Positions 42,486 through 51,927 of a DNA stretch of 64,000 nucleotides are shown in pieces. The stretch covers positions 248,001 through 312,000 of the forward strand of contig CAXXVV010000011.1 of the NCBI GenBank assembly GCA_963678305.2. The letters run 5' to 3'. Made by a program: the position numbers and the translations under genes. Below the pieces are notes generated by a model that saw only the letters and a list, made by a program, of their open reading frames with translations, was not told where the DNA came from and did no database searches. The DNA comes from G963676655 sp963678305. Lineage in GTDB: Bacteria > Verrucomicrobiota > Lentisphaeria > Victivallales > Victivallaceae. Numbering within the stretch: position 1 is the first letter of the stretch; every line of letters begins with the position of its first letter.

Positions 42486-44690
42486 TTAATCATTATCAAG
42501 TGGCAGTTCGAAGCGAATAACCGTTCCATTTCCGAGGACCGAATCAGCAATAATTCTGCCGTTCATAACATTGATCAGCCCCATGCATATTGCCAGCCCC
42601 AGACCGGCTCCGCATAATCCTTTCTGCTCCTTGTTTTCAGAAATTGAAAAACGCTCGAAAATCCGGGAAATTTCGTTCTGATCAATCCCTGTTCCGGTAT
42701 CTTTTACGAACAAAGTAATCATTTTCTTCCCAATATCCTCAATTCCGAATTCGATTGAACCTTTCTCGGTAAATTTAATTGCGTTGTCAAGGAGTTGTCC
42801 GAAGATTTGACGCAGCCTTACCGGATCAGTATGCATCATTACTACATTTTCGCTCTTTCTTACAGACAAAGTAATTTTTTCCAGCTTTTCATCGCCCATT
42901 TTCTTCCGGTATATTTCTTCCAGGCAATCCAGTTCGGCATTAATGTCGACCATTTCATGATTGAATTCAATTTTTCCGCTTTCCAGCTTTGAGAGGTCTA
43001 TTATATCAGAGATTAATGCCATCAATGTCTCTGAACTTTTGTTTATTTCATCTCCGTATTTAACGCGTTCTTCCGCCGTCAATTCTCCGGTCATTAAATT
43101 GGCAAAGCCGACTATAGTGCTTAAAGGAGTTCTTAATTGATGTGACATATTTGCCAGGAAGATTGATTTCAGGCGATCGTCACTTTCCGCCTTGTCTTTC
43201 GCTGTTTGCAGCTCTTTGCTGATTTGTTCGCGCTTAATCGCTTCTTTTTGCAGCTCCTGATTTTGTTCCTGCAGTTTGGTCACGGTTTTTTCTAACTGAG
43301 ATTTATAGTTTTTCATTAATGTGCGATTCCGGTCCTGCTCAGTCAAATCAACAAATCCTTCAAGGATCATTTCTTCTCCATGCAGCTCAATCGTTGTTCC
43401 CGTGATTAATACAGGCAAAGGAGAACCGTCATTTCGCAAGAAAACCATTTCAACATTTTTAACGCCACCTTGAGATTTTACCGGACAGCAGACACAGCCG
43501 GCCGGACAAAAAACTTCTCTGCATTTATGATCGATCAGCTCTTCTTCAGTATATCCCAGAAGTTTCTGTGCAGGCTCGTTTATCTGTTTGATATTACATT
43601 CACTGTCATAGAGGATAATTCCGAATGGTACATTTCTAAACAAAGTGTTTGCCGTTTCGGAAGAGCTTTTATAAAGCTCAGTCGCTTTGCTTGTCAGTTC
43701 AAGTAATTCATTGAGATGCCCGCAGTGATGGTCGACATCCAGTTCTAACTCTCGATCACAATCGAAAGACGCGAATTCTTTAAGGCTTTTTGCCGCTACC
43801 TCACATGCATGGTCAATTGGTCTGATGACATGACGGTATATTAAAAACAGCGTAATTAGTAATACGATAAAGTTGATGCCAAGCAACCAGGCGCTTAACA
43901 TCCAGATATTTTTTTCAGCTATTGCGGTAATATTTATTTCTGAGGACATCGTGAATAAAATTGTAGGCTGGCCGTATAAATTATCGAGAACGCTCAAACA
44001 TACGAATCTACCATCTCTGGTTGAGGCAGGGTAGAAAAATATCTTATTTGGAAATTTATGTTCTGTTTGAGAACGCTGCTCTATCAGAGATTTCCAACGC
44101 TCGTTCATACATGTAAAGCTATAAGATGGCTTTTTCATACTGTCATCCCAAAATGCACTATGGCACGGGAGCTGGTCAATAATATTACAGAGAGGCTGGC
44201 ATAAATAAAACAACCTTCCCGAATTATCCAGTAAAGGCACGACTGTTATCCACCAGGCTTGTTTATTGATAATGGCAAGTCCCTTTCTTTTTACAGGCAG
44301 GACCGCATTTTGAACATGTTGACTGATAAAGTCAGAGAAGCTTTTTTTAACTAAGTCTGCGTCAGTAGCATTTGCAACCGCGTGATGAATTTGTAAAACC
44401 TTTCCTTCAGAATTTATGAAAGCAGCAAAAGATGCTTTCGGTAATGCATTACTATTCATTGCGGTTTTATTTTGTATCTTTTGTAGAAGAACTTCTTCCT
44501 TATTTATTTTTGAGACATCCTTTTCTTGATTAATAGCCTCGAGGATTGCTGTAGAGCGTTGACTTATGGTTTTAAACTCAAGGTCTCTGAATCCCATTTG
44601 GATAAAATTTCTTGTAATCAAATACAGGCAAATTGACGGCGTCAATAAGCCGAATACAAAAAGTAGGATTATTTTCTTTTGAATGCTCAT
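42486..44690 (-). CDS. Membrane sensor histidine kinase with PAS domain
   Basis: The start at 44690 (MSIQKKIILLFVFGLLTPS) places the first membrane segment at the N-terminus; an ATG at 44738 would add 16 residues. The ~734-residue protein has a large extracytoplasmic sensor loop, a second membrane segment (~262-289), a PAS domain with a Cys cluster (CPAGCVCCP), a coiled coil, a HisKA H-box MSHQLRTPLSTIVGF and an ATPase domain (N box LLDNAIKFT, DTGTGID, GAGLGLAI). The residue after the phosphorylated His is Gln where Glu or Asp is usual. No response regulator is adjacent. The CBM9-like lipoprotein downstream might supply ligand sensing; that is inference. Confidence 0.9.
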   Translation of the reverse strand: MSIQKKIILLFVFGLLTPSICLYLITRNFIQMGFRDLEFKTISQRSTAILEAINQEKDVSKINKEEVLLQKIQNKTAMNSNALPKASFAAFINSEGKVLQIHHAVANATDADLVKKSFSDFISQHVQNAVLPVKRKGLAIINKQAWWITVVPLLDNSGRLFYLCQPLCNIIDQLPCHSAFWDDSMKKPSYSFTCMNERWKSLIEQRSQTEHKFPNKIFFYPASTRDGRFVCLSVLDNLYGQPTILFTMSSEINITAIAEKNIWMLSAWLLGINFIVLLITLFLIYRHVIRPIDHACEVAAKSLKEFASFDCDRELELDVDHHCGHLNELLELTSKATELYKSSSETANTLFRNVPFGIILYDSECNIKQINEPAQKLLGYTEEELIDHKCREVFCPAGCVCCPVKSQGGVKNVEMVFLRNDGSPLPVLITGTTIELHGEEMILEGFVDLTEQDRNRTLMKNYKSQLEKTVTKLQEQNQELQKEAIKREQISKELQTAKDKAESDDRLKSIFLANMSHQLRTPLSTIVGFANLMTGELTAEERVKYGDEINKSSETLMALISDIIDLSKLESGKIEFNHEMVDINAELDCLEEIYRKKMGDEKLEKITLSVRKSENVVMMHTDPVRLRQIFGQLLDNAIKFTEKGSIEFGIEDIGKKMITLFVKDTGTGIDQNEISRIFERFSISENKEQKGLCGAGLGLAICMGLINVMNGRIIADSVLGNGTVIRFELPLDND

Positions 44691-44865
44691 AACGACTAAT
44701 GTATACGAGATAATAAAAAAAATCAACCTGTGACACATTTCATTTTACTTTTTCTTACAATTATTTTATCTTGCCCGTCACTATCAATGCGTGAAATAGT
44801 AAAGGATATAAGAGTCTAACATATATATATTTATAATTATTTATAAAACCACATAATACTTAAAT

Positions 44866-44894
44866 TTGACAAACCCCTCTCCACCCACTATATT
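44866..44894 (+). promoter_or_regulatory. Promoter of RAYT 2
   Basis: TTGACA, 17 bases, TATATT; identical boxes and spacing to the RAYT 1 and RAYT 3 promoters although the spacer sequence differs. Confidence 0.7.
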
Positions 44895-44927
44895 AACTGT
44901 AAACTCGTCAACCAAGGAGGAAAAATC

Positions 44928-45914
44928 ATGTCAGGCCGCGGAACGCGCATGAAAGTTACAGGCGAAGGCTGCTACTACCACCTGATGAACCGGGCCGCCG
45001 GCTGCAAAGGCGAAAAACCGTTCAACCAGGTCGACATGGAATACGGCTTCCGATTGCTGCAAAACCTTTGCGAATATTTTCTGATCGAGGTCATCTCAGC
45101 CGCCTGGATGGGCAACCATTTCCATGTCGTCGTTTACGCTCCCGGGCCGGACGAATTGCCGTCGATCGAGGATATTTCCACACGACACAACTCCTACTAT
45201 AGCAGCATGTTGGATAAATTTACCTACGCGCCGAAACAAATGCCAAAAATCAACCCGGCCGACTTGGAAATATGCCGCGAAATCAGCCTGAAAATGATCG
45301 ACATCAGCTACTTTATGCGCGCCTTCCAACAACGTTTCACCGTCGTCTACAACCAATCCCGCGACCGCATCGGCAAACTCTGGGCCAATAAATTCAAAAG
45401 CGTCATCCTCGACAGTCGCAACTCCCTGGAAGCGTGCGTTTTATATGTAGAATTAAACCCCGTCCGCGCCGGCCTGACCCCCGATCCTGCCGACTACCAT
45501 TTCACGACCTGGGGCCGCTACAGCGGCACCGGCAAACACCTTTTTCATACGAATTTCGTCAAACACCTCAAACAAAACATCTGGTATCGCGACACCTCGG
45601 AATGGACCGACAACGATCTATTCAACTATTTCCGCAGTGAACTGGCGCGAATCGTCGCGGCGGAAAGCGGAGCCACCAGCGAGGAGATATTCGAGGCGCA
45701 AGAACAAGCCAAACGCAAAGAATCGATGCCGATCCGTTTTCTGCGACGCACCCGCCACTTCAGCGACGGAGCGATATTAGGCTCCAAATTATTCATCCGT
45801 GAAATGGGCGCAAAATTCGACAATCCCGCTCGAGTGAGTAAAAAACAATTAAGCCGCGGCCTCAGCCCCGCCGGAGCCGTGATCTACTGCTTCCGTAAAC
45901 TGCAGAGTGGATGA
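44928..45914 (+). CDS. REP-associated tyrosine transposase (RAYT), copy 2
   Basis: This 328-residue protein has the same layout as the other two RAYTs: GEGCYYHLMNRAAGCKGEKP, HUH motif in MGNHFHVVVYAPG, candidate Tyr in YVELNPVRAG, and MPIRFLRRTRHFSDGAILGS. It is clearly diverged from copies 1 and 3 (many substitutions throughout), but its last residues YCFRKLQSG match the tail of copy 1. AAGGAGG precedes the ATG. Third positions are C-rich, unlike neighbouring genes. It lies alone, divergent from the histidine kinase, and lacks the TCAARCCGTCTGA 13-mer upstream. Confidence 0.92.
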   Translation: MSGRGTRMKVTGEGCYYHLMNRAAGCKGEKPFNQVDMEYGFRLLQNLCEYFLIEVISAAWMGNHFHVVVYAPGPDELPSIEDISTRHNSYYSSMLDKFTYAPKQMPKINPADLEICREISLKMIDISYFMRAFQQRFTVVYNQSRDRIGKLWANKFKSVILDSRNSLEACVLYVELNPVRAGLTPDPADYHFTTWGRYSGTGKHLFHTNFVKHLKQNIWYRDTSEWTDNDLFNYFRSELARIVAAESGATSEEIFEAQEQAKRKESMPIRFLRRTRHFSDGAILGSKLFIREMGAKFDNPARVSKKQLSRGLSPAGAVIYCFRKLQSG

Positions 45915-46059
45915 TCGATTCGGATGAATAAATTTTTTCTTTATTTAAAATAATTAAAGTGAATGAAGACAATGTTATAATAGAAACCGTTTGATTTTTT
46001 GTTCGGTGAAGCTATATTATTTTAATATCTCTCTCCTGAATAAATAATGGAAATAAATA

Positions 46060-46515
46060 ATGCGTTGTCCTGAATGTAACTGTGTAGAAGACAAGGTCAT
46101 AGACTCTCGTTCTGTTCGCGAGGGAACTGGAGTGCGCCGTCGGCGTGAATGTACTGGTTGCGGGCATAGATATACCACATATGAAGGAATAATTCAGGAA
46201 GAATTGAAAGTTATCAAGAGTAATAATATTCGTGAAGATTTCAATCCTGAAAAACTTCGTTGCGGAATAGAAAACGCCTGTTACAAACGTCCAATTGACG
46301 AAGCAAAAAAAAGTCGTATTATAAACGATATTATTAACTCATTGCAAAAAGATTATGATCGTGAAGTTTCAAGCAGTGAAATAGGCAATCGTATAATGAA
46401 AGCATTGAAAGAACTTGATCAAGTTGCCTATGTTCGTTTTGCGTCAGTTTATCGCCAATTCAAAGACCTTGATGAATTACTTGATGAGGTTAGCTCTCTG
46501 CGCGGGGAAGAATGA
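46060..46515 (+). CDS. nrdR: Transcriptional repressor NrdR
   Basis: The 151-residue protein has the N-terminal zinc ribbon (MRCPECNCVEDKVIDSR, RRRRECTGCGHRYTTYE) and an ATP-cone (VIKSNNIREDFNPEKL to YVRFASVYRQFKDLDE). NrdR binds NrdR boxes and represses ribonucleotide reductase genes according to nucleotide occupancy of the cone. It overlaps the next gene by 4 nt, so the second ATP-cone-like protein is translationally coupled to it. Confidence 0.97.
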   Translation: MRCPECNCVEDKVIDSRSVREGTGVRRRRECTGCGHRYTTYEGIIQEELKVIKSNNIREDFNPEKLRCGIENACYKRPIDEAKKSRIINDIINSLQKDYDREVSSSEIGNRIMKALKELDQVAYVRFASVYRQFKDLDELLDEVSSLRGEE

Positions 46516-47456
46516 TGATAATGCCTTCTGCAAATCGTTTACGACTTGTAGACAGTTCCGGAGAATTACGACCATTCAGCAGTGACGAATTATGTCTTAA
46601 TATTTTGCGGAGTTTTCTGTCAGCTGGATTAAGGGAAGAAAGTTGGGTCGCAGAAGATTTGGCATTAGCGGTTGAATATACCCTGGAACGTGGAAACCGG
46701 GAATCCGGCATATATTCCGACTCAGAGCTCAATGCAATGGTTGTCAAGGTACTTGAGCAAACAGGTTATCCTGAAGTTGCAACAAGGTTCAGTACTGACT
46801 CCAATGTGGCTGTTGTTAAAATACAGCCGACTCATGAAACACTGCGTCCAATTCTTCGAAGGCATTTAGCGGTTAAACCTGAAACAGCGGATAAATTAGC
46901 TGAGAAAACTATTAGAGCCTGTGGTTTGTTAGGATTCGATGCGATTACTCCTGTTTTAGCAGTAGAGATGGCGAGAGCCCTGTATGACAGAATTGAACAG
47001 TCAATGCCGGAACCGGCTCAAACTCAATCAGTGCGCGGAAGTACTCCTTATTTAATTTCTCCAGAAGAATTGTTGGAAGCGTTGCCTGATTTTTCAAAAC
47101 AAATGGTTGAGGACGGATCGCTAACCGTATATGGGGTGAGCCGAATGTTTCCTTCTCTTCGAATAAAATGCAATTATGAACAATTAGCGTTGGAGCTAGG
47201 GCTTGAACCGCCAATTACGGAAATGATGTTGTTGCCAGCTCTTGACAGGGTTGCCCGGGCCATTGATGAAGTAGTTATGATAACCGAAAAAAAATCCGGT
47301 AATGCCTGCCTGCCGCTAATTCTCGAGTTGGAACGTCCTGATGATTTTGCAGAAACCTGGTTGGATATTTATGGGGAAAGTGGAATTGAGGCTTTAACGC
47401 CTTTGACTAACAGTTTGATCGATATGCTGGAACATCCTCCTTTCAAAATCATATAG
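46512..47456 (+). CDS. ATP-cone-like protein coupled to nrdR
   Basis: The 314-residue protein starts within the nrdR stop (ATGA); in-frame ATGs at 46515 and 46521 are alternatives. Residues ~10-95 (RLVDSSGELRPFSSDELCLN, ESGIYSDSELNAMVVKVLEQ, GYPEVATRF) have the layout of an ATP-cone, the nucleotide-sensing domain of NrdR and ribonucleotide reductases. The remaining ~200 residues are mainly helical (HETLRPILRRHLAVKPETAD, LGLEPPITEMMLLPALDRVA) and match no family I know; no reductase active-site motif is present. The context points to a nucleotide-dependent partner or co-regulator of NrdR, which is inference. Confidence 0.7.
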   Translation: MMIMPSANRLRLVDSSGELRPFSSDELCLNILRSFLSAGLREESWVAEDLALAVEYTLERGNRESGIYSDSELNAMVVKVLEQTGYPEVATRFSTDSNVAVVKIQPTHETLRPILRRHLAVKPETADKLAEKTIRACGLLGFDAITPVLAVEMARALYDRIEQSMPEPAQTQSVRGSTPYLISPEELLEALPDFSKQMVEDGSLTVYGVSRMFPSLRIKCNYEQLALELGLEPPITEMMLLPALDRVARAIDEVVMITEKKSGNACLPLILELERPDDFAETWLDIYGESGIEALTPLTNSLIDMLEHPPFKII

Positions 47457-47525
47457 TTTTTTGCTTTTTTCAGTATTAAGATGTAGATTAAAGTAATATA
47501 GAATAAGGTATTACAGGTTGACATC

Positions 47526-48326
47526 ATGATTAAGTTATATTGCTTTACCGGAACAGGAAATTCACTGGCAGCAGCTCGACAACTTACTGAGTTGCTTGAT
47601 GAAGATTGCCGTATTGAATTAATGCCTGATTTGCTTAAGCAACATATTATCGAACCGGAATCCAATAAAATAGGCTTGGTTTTTCCGGTTTATGCCTGGA
47701 GTATGCCAAAACTTGTTAAACGCTTTGTTAGAAGGTTATTTATTGCTAATGACAGCTATGTTTTTGCTGTCTATACCAGTGGAGGTTCACCAGGTGCGGC
47801 AGGTTTGCATTTAAACAAGTTGCTCAATCAAAAGAAGGCCGGTCTCAATGCTGGCTTCAACGTAACAATGCCAAGCAACTACACTCCATTCGGATTACTG
47901 TCAGAAGAAAAATGCAAGTCTGTATTACTGGAAGCCGAGAGCAAAATAGAAAAAATTGCCCACTTGGTTAATGCACGAATGAACAACCATATTGAGAGAA
48001 CACGTTTTTTCTGGCCTCTGGCAGCCATGATTAACCCAATGTTTATGTCGCAGTTGAACAATCAAAAAACAAAATTCAATGTAAATGCATCATGTTGTTC
48101 ATGCGGAATGTGTGAAAAAGTTTGTCCGAACGAGAATATAAGATTGGAAAACGGCAAGCCATTTTGGTCCGGAAATTGTGATTTATGTCTGGCGTGTTTG
48201 CATTGGTGTCCAGTGAAAGCGATTGAGTACGGGCGTTCGAGTCGTAACGGGAGGCGCTATCATCATCCTGATATAAATGTCTATGACCTGATTTCTCCAG
48301 ATAAACGTCGCAAAAAAAACCATTGA
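47526..48326 (+). CDS. EFR1-type ferredoxin/flavodoxin-like protein
   Basis: This 266-residue protein has an N-terminal flavodoxin-like domain (LYCFTGTGNSLAAARQL with the phosphate loop; VFPVYAWSMPKLVKRFV; AVYTSGGSPGAAG). The C-terminus carries two 4Fe-4S clusters, CCSCGMCEKVCP and CDLCLACLHWCP. This is the EFR1 arrangement, a probable cytoplasmic electron carrier of unknown partner. It is on the plus strand 69 nt after the ATP-cone-like gene. Confidence 0.9.
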   Translation: MIKLYCFTGTGNSLAAARQLTELLDEDCRIELMPDLLKQHIIEPESNKIGLVFPVYAWSMPKLVKRFVRRLFIANDSYVFAVYTSGGSPGAAGLHLNKLLNQKKAGLNAGFNVTMPSNYTPFGLLSEEKCKSVLLEAESKIEKIAHLVNARMNNHIERTRFFWPLAAMINPMFMSQLNNQKTKFNVNASCCSCGMCEKVCPNENIRLENGKPFWSGNCDLCLACLHWCPVKAIEYGRSSRNGRRYHHPDINVYDLISPDKRRKKNH

Positions 48327-48440
48327 ACCAATTCATTGCAATCGTCTGTAAGGCGCTGCATTTAAATATCTTGTAATTTTATATTAAATTACATGCTGAT
48401 TTATTATGCTGATTTATTAAAAATTATTTCAAAAAATTAA

Positions 48441-51400
48441 TTAATGGCCTAGAAGGATTTTTTCAACTATGCCGTTGCGACAGTGAAGGTCGAATAAAGT
48501 CACAAATGAGCCATCAGGAAGAATGTCGACACGACGAAACTGGATGTTATTATTAAACGATGCCGGACGCCATTTACCGCGCAGGGCCAGAGTGAGCTTA
48601 ACTCCTTGCAGATATAGCGAATCCATATACTCGCCATCCATTAATTTGAAATTCTTATATTCGCGCAAATAGGAATCATTTCCGAAACCAGGGCCAAAGT
48701 TCGGAACCGCAGCGCTCAAACGAAGTTTCCCCCCGAGAGTTTTTTGGAGCATAATCAAACAGGGACGGGATGCCGCGTATAATGGGCCCGGCATCTTATT
48801 GGATTTCTCAAATACAACATAGCCGGTTGTTTGACTCAGTCTATCGTAAAGTATGTGAGCTTGGCCATTCTTTTGCAAAATGCGATAATACGGTTTAGAA
48901 GATTCCTGAATCTCGGAAAAATCCACCATTTTCCGCGTGTCAGCACCGATTACTATACAATATTGATACCCTTTGTCGTCAGGTGAAGTTCCATGGTCAA
49001 AGTAGGCTAATTCAGTGTTACCGCTGGTTTTGGCATAAAATGGCGTGGACCTGACTGCCTTTGCTCCCTGGTTATTTCCTCTACTGATTTTGATAATATC
49101 GTTTCCAGCCGGAATAAAGTAGCCATTGGTATTTTTGTCGACTAGAATTACTTCTCCTTTGAGGTCCTTTTTAATCGGAAAAACTCTTTTGCAATCCGGG
49201 TCCGAGCAAATAAATTTAGACTGATCTTCAGGTTGCAAAACATGTTGAAATAGGGTCGTAACCGTTGTATGGTCTGAATCGTTATTTTTTATTCCACTGC
49301 CCAAAGCTATGATTCGGTTGTCAAAGAAAAAATAACTCTTTCTGGCCTTGAATGATTCGTCATAACCGGAATGTTCAATTAGTCGTTTGAACTCCCGTTC
49401 TCCGTACCAGCTGCGTGGAGGACCGGTTCGGGTAGGGATTGTTTCGTGCAACTTCAAACCGAAAATGCCGTTGCCGGCCAGCGAGCAGCCTAATGCGAAG
49501 TTTTCATCATATGGAGCGCCTTCTTCGACCACAAAGTGAGTAACCAACCTTTCCGGTGGCAGTACCCGGGTCGTAGTGCCTGGTAAGTAGTTCCAATTCC
49601 AGCCGTTATCAAACACCAGACCGGAGGCCGCTTGTGATACAGGACGAGACTTGCCCGGTTCGGTGGCCAGCATCAGAATACCATAATTGGTGTAGCGGGC
49701 CAGGGTTGATTCCCAACCCCAGCTGGAATAGCTCTCATAGCTTAAAAAATCTTTGCGCTGCCCACGGACTGCAGCCAGCCAGTTATCGCGTCGATGAAAG
49801 CATGCAACTGCATAAGGCAGGGACAGATTGCCTTCCGGCTTATCCGGTTTTACGTTGCAGGAAGCGAATTCCGCATAGTTTTTATCTTTCATCGGGTCAG
49901 GATTATATACCCGGGTATAGTACATATAAATTCCGGCCATAACCGGGTCAAAAGTCGCGCCGGTTTCAGGATTTATGAGTTTCGCCATTATCGCGTAGGT
50001 ATTGATCAATGACTTTATTCGGGCATCATGAGCTGGCCAACGCCCATTGAAAAAGAATGGCCAGGCGTCAAAATCTGTAAAAAAGTGCATGTTCCACAGA
50101 AATTTACGAATTATTTTGTCCATTGCCGCTGACTCAAAATCTGAACTGTTCAATAGCGCGACGCATTCAACCAGCGGCGGAACAGCCGGGATTACATAAC
50201 CTGAATAGGGCTGATTATGATGAAAAAAACAGCCGTCCGGCTTAATCTCCCCATAGCCTCGGGCCGATAAAGTAAGCCAGCGTTGCAGCGCTTTCAAGTC
50301 GGCATATTTCTGTTTTTGATTGTCTGATGCGAGGATGATGCAAAGACGGGCCAGTAACTCGGTGTTGGCTACATCCATATTAAATCGGGGGTACAGGGTG
50401 TAAAAGTTTTTTACTCCAAGGGAATTACGGAAACATTCTAATAAGGGCTGAAATTTTCCGGCTTGTTGCAATTCTTTTTTCATCAGAATCAAAGGTTGAC
50501 AGTAGGCCTCGCGAATACCGTAACCGGCCAAATGTTCACCATGGCGGTTCTGTTCGACAAAATGGTCACAAAGCTCGAAAAACATCTGTTTCAGCTGTTG
50601 TTTGACTACCGGTCTTGTTTCTCTATGATATGCGTTGGCGAGAGCTAATGCTTCGTTCCAGTATCCGGCAACCTGGCGTCGATTGATCGAGCGGCCGGAT
50701 ATTGCGCCGCCATTACGTTTGATCTGCCATTTCGTGAAGTCCGTACTTAAATTCTTAAGTTGTTCATGGGGCAGGTTTCGTGATTTAAGACTTTTCCGGT
50801 AGCGTTTCAAATATGAATCTGATATTTTTTCCATCTGGTTAATGATCTCAGGAGGCAACGTTTTGGGAATATCGGGCTGCCAGTCATAATTGCTTTTAAA
50901 AGAATTCGCTGCATATATCCAGGGGGCCTGTTTAGTTGGTCGCACCTGTCTGGCGTCAATCTTATCGTTGGTTCGGAGCAGGTCGATCAATACTTTTCCG
51001 CTGTTACCGGTTGCGGTCACGGTTAAGGTGTCGGCATCGATTTTTGGAAATCCCGGCATATCCCGGCCATACAGCGCGGCAAACCGGTACCAGCCCTTAA
51101 AATTCAGAGAGAGAGAAAAGCGGCAATCTATTCGCTTGCCTTTGCCAATGGAGAATTCCAGCGAACCAGCCTGCGGTGCTTCGGAATAGATCCAAAAAGA
51201 CATCGCGCTAAGCTTGTTGACAGTTTCCCAGTTAAATTCCTTTTTCCAGTTTTTTCCGGTCAGGAATTGAAATGCCGCAGGATCGGTCAGTTTGATGGAT
51301 GCCTTCGGGACATTCCAGCTCCAGGAAAGTGATTTTATATCTGTGATGTTTTTCTCGGTCCGGTAAAAATTATCGTTGAGTTTGATGTCTGATCCGTGAC

Positions 51401-51572
51401 TGGCTGATATGGTTTGCGGCATTTTTGAGAAGCTGTAGACCTGGAATGGTCCATTATTCAGCTTTTCGATTTCAAATGGTGCAAGATCCGGATTATAAAC
51501 TTCGGTCCGGTTTTGACATCCTGCAACAGTAAGAACAACAACTGTCAGTACAAATAATCTGGATAAATTCAT
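48441..51572 (-). CDS. PL8-family polysaccharide lyase (chondroitin ABC lyase-like), lipoprotein
   Basis: This 1043-residue protein has a lipobox-like N-terminus (VVVLTVAGC). The N-terminal ~200 residues form a jelly roll like the lyase N-terminal domain of chondroitinase ABC. An alpha/alpha toroid follows, with GCFFHHNQPYSGY giving His452 and Tyr459 at the 7-residue spacing of the catalytic His and Tyr of that enzyme, Arg in FNGRWPAHD, and WESTLARYTNYG as the likely Glu region. The C-terminal half is the beta super-sandwich. It should cleave a uronic-acid-containing glycan by beta-elimination at the cell surface. The exact substrate cannot be assigned. No regulator or transporter is adjacent. 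Confidence 0.82.
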   Translation of the reverse strand: MNLSRLFVLTVVVLTVAGCQNRTEVYNPDLAPFEIEKLNNGPFQVYSFSKMPQTISASHGSDIKLNDNFYRTEKNITDIKSLSWSWNVPKASIKLTDPAAFQFLTGKNWKKEFNWETVNKLSAMSFWIYSEAPQAGSLEFSIGKGKRIDCRFSLSLNFKGWYRFAALYGRDMPGFPKIDADTLTVTATGNSGKVLIDLLRTNDKIDARQVRPTKQAPWIYAANSFKSNYDWQPDIPKTLPPEIINQMEKISDSYLKRYRKSLKSRNLPHEQLKNLSTDFTKWQIKRNGGAISGRSINRRQVAGYWNEALALANAYHRETRPVVKQQLKQMFFELCDHFVEQNRHGEHLAGYGIREAYCQPLILMKKELQQAGKFQPLLECFRNSLGVKNFYTLYPRFNMDVANTELLARLCIILASDNQKQKYADLKALQRWLTLSARGYGEIKPDGCFFHHNQPYSGYVIPAVPPLVECVALLNSSDFESAAMDKIIRKFLWNMHFFTDFDAWPFFFNGRWPAHDARIKSLINTYAIMAKLINPETGATFDPVMAGIYMYYTRVYNPDPMKDKNYAEFASCNVKPDKPEGNLSLPYAVACFHRRDNWLAAVRGQRKDFLSYESYSSWGWESTLARYTNYGILMLATEPGKSRPVSQAASGLVFDNGWNWNYLPGTTTRVLPPERLVTHFVVEEGAPYDENFALGCSLAGNGIFGLKLHETIPTRTGPPRSWYGEREFKRLIEHSGYDESFKARKSYFFFDNRIIALGSGIKNNDSDHTTVTTLFQHVLQPEDQSKFICSDPDCKRVFPIKKDLKGEVILVDKNTNGYFIPAGNDIIKISRGNNQGAKAVRSTPFYAKTSGNTELAYFDHGTSPDDKGYQYCIVIGADTRKMVDFSEIQESSKPYYRILQKNGQAHILYDRLSQTTGYVVFEKSNKMPGPLYAASRPCLIMLQKTLGGKLRLSAAVPNFGPGFGNDSYLREYKNFKLMDGEYMDSLYLQGVKLTLALRGKWRPASFNNNIQFRRVDILPDGSFVTLFDLHCRNGIVEKILLGH

Positions 51573-51870
51573 AATTCAGGCCTGCTAAAATTATTTTTCA
51601 ACGCAAGACAATATAAGCCTGACGCAGGACAATACAAACTGCGTGAAAAAATATCACGCCATAAAAAGCTATTGAAAAATACAATATTGTGTAATGCAGC
51701 AAGAATTTATTAATGGATCGGCATAAGTATATAATATTATATCATTACTTACTTTTTTAAAATAACATAATAATATAATAACAAATTACTTACATTAAAT
51801 AATATGCGGCTTACAATTGGGCTCAATTAATAAAATCTCCCTGTAATATCGGAATTCAAACTGTAAGAAT
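51573..51870. other. Very AT-rich upstream region of the lyase gene
   Basis: About 300 bases between the lyase start and the hpf terminator, with runs such as ATAATATTATATC near 51730. It should contain the lyase promoter, but no box pair stands out above the AT background. No gene or structured RNA is seen. Confidence 0.5.
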
Positions 51871-51900
51871 AAAAAAAGGGACCGGTTTTGGGCCGGTCCC
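51871..51900 (-). terminator. Rho-independent terminator of the kds-lpt-hpf transcript
   Basis: On the minus strand GGGACCGG (51900-51893), loop CCCAAAA, CCGGTCCC (51885-51878), then seven T. A perfect 8-bp GC stem 27 bases after the hpf stop. Confidence 0.95.
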
Positions 51901-51927
51901 TGATGTTATAGATTAAAACAGGAATAA

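Noticed and set aside
45983..46000. AAACCGTTTGATT downstream of RAYT 2 as a further copy of the RAYT-linked 13-mer
   Set aside because: It matches only partly in either orientation and is within chance expectation.
48372..48393. Hairpin TGTAATTT/AAATTACA between the EFR1 and lyase genes as a bidirectional terminator
   Set aside because: The stem is entirely weak apart from one G-C pair at each end region and lacks a clear T-run; not distinguishable from AT-rich background.
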